Below the pieces are notes generated by a model. That model worked only from the letters and a program-made list of their open reading frames with translations, ran no database searches and was not told where the DNA came from. A DNA stretch of 44,653 nucleotides. Source: Salibacter halophilus (GTDB lineage: Bacteria; Bacteroidota; Bacteroidia; Flavobacteriales_G; Salibacteraceae). Below are positions 44,429 to 44,653 of this stretch, piece by piece (the first letter of the stretch is position 1; each line of letters opens with the position of its first letter). The stretch covers positions 1 through 44,653 of the forward strand of contig NZ_WACR01000014.1 in NCBI RefSeq assembly GCF_008806325.1, given 5' to 3'. A program made the position numbers and the translations under genes.

Positions 44429-44653
44429 CATCCGCATTTTAAGAAAAACGTTCTTACAAATAGCAGAAACTTTTTGAAATCATGATAGCGCTCAGCGCCA
44501 TGAATAAAGGCAAAGCGAAATATTTTCACTTTTTTACTTGCTAACTTTCAAAACAGTTATATATTTGCAGCCCGCTTTCGAGCTGAGGAAATTTAGCTAG
44601 GGAGTTAGGGGTAAAAAAAGCAACAAAAAGAGTTGTTAAAAGCGAAAAAGGTG
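44429..44653 (+). other. Non-coding leader, probably of an rRNA operon beyond the window
   Basis: No gene to the right edge. It holds the second promoter, then an AGCTGAGGAAATTTAGCT segment and A-rich sequence with AAAAAGAGTTGTTAAAAGCG. The layout of two consensus promoters, TTTGCA-CCGC start-site sequence and an A-rich leader resembles 16S rRNA leaders in this phylum. The rRNA itself is not in view. Confidence 0.4.
44538..44567 (+). promoter_or_regulatory. Downstream tandem promoter (P2) at the right edge
   Basis: TTG (44538-44540), exactly 19 nt, TATATTTG (44560-44567), then CAGCCCGC. Full consensus, 139 nt after P1 and in the same direction. The start-site sequences of the two (TTTGCATCCGC and TTTGCAGCCCGC) are alike. 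Confidence 0.75.

Overview
The window looks like a chromosomal segment from a free-living member of the Bacteroidota, most likely order Flavobacteriales. Four observations point there. Seven large secreted proteins end in type A sorting domains of the type IX secretion system (T9SS). Several promoters match the Bacteroidota pattern TTG-N19-TAnnTTTG. Leaders are short and mostly lack Shine-Dalgarno sequences. The housekeeping genes (UvrB, AlaS, RluD, SahH, long-form urocanase, bacterial GGGPS) resemble those of this phylum. I see no phage integrase, transposase, CRISPR array, tRNA or rRNA inside the window.

Layout. 1-5.7 kb: three paralogous T9SS adhesin-like genes with different N-terminal domains on one shared scaffold, each followed by a strong terminator. 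5.7-9.6 kb: a Gfo/Idh/MocA oxidoreductase, protein-isoaspartate methyltransferase, an outer-membrane beta-barrel, a small 4-TM protein and an HDAC-like deacylase. 9.8-17.3 kb: a tightly coupled operon of three paralogous 816-846 aa T9SS proteins behind a structured leader. 17.3-25.9 kb: HldD, FabD, a HisC-like aminotransferase, an ACC-deaminase-like PLP enzyme, SahH, a phosphopantetheinyl transferase, GGGPS, an SDR epimerase and a CPBP protease homologue. 25.9-30.4 kb: an orphan 7TMR-DISM histidine kinase, urocanase and a tiny Cys-rich protein. 30.9-37.5 kb: UvrB, then an overlapping operon PASTA protein-T9SS protein-RluD-lipoprotein. 37.8-41.8 kb: MerR regulator and M23 peptidase divergent from AlaS. 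41.8-44.1 kb: polyprenyl glycosylphosphotransferase and a lipoprotein. 44.1-44.65 kb: two consensus promoters in tandem reading off the right edge, as expected just upstream of an rRNA operon.

The most striking signal is not a gene. A non-palindromic 10-mer, GGTCAGADCC (D = A, G or T, never C), occurs 25 times by my reading, about one per 1.8 kb. It lies on both strands, in two reading frames per strand inside genes, and twice between genes. Chance expectation at about 40% GC is roughly 0.15 copies. It is nearly absent from the two T9SS paralogue clusters and dense in the core genes. Density, lack of strand bias and core-gene preference resemble the DNA uptake sequences of Neisseria and Haemophilus; a Chi-like or chromosome-organising site is the main alternative. 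I know of no such element described for this phylum.
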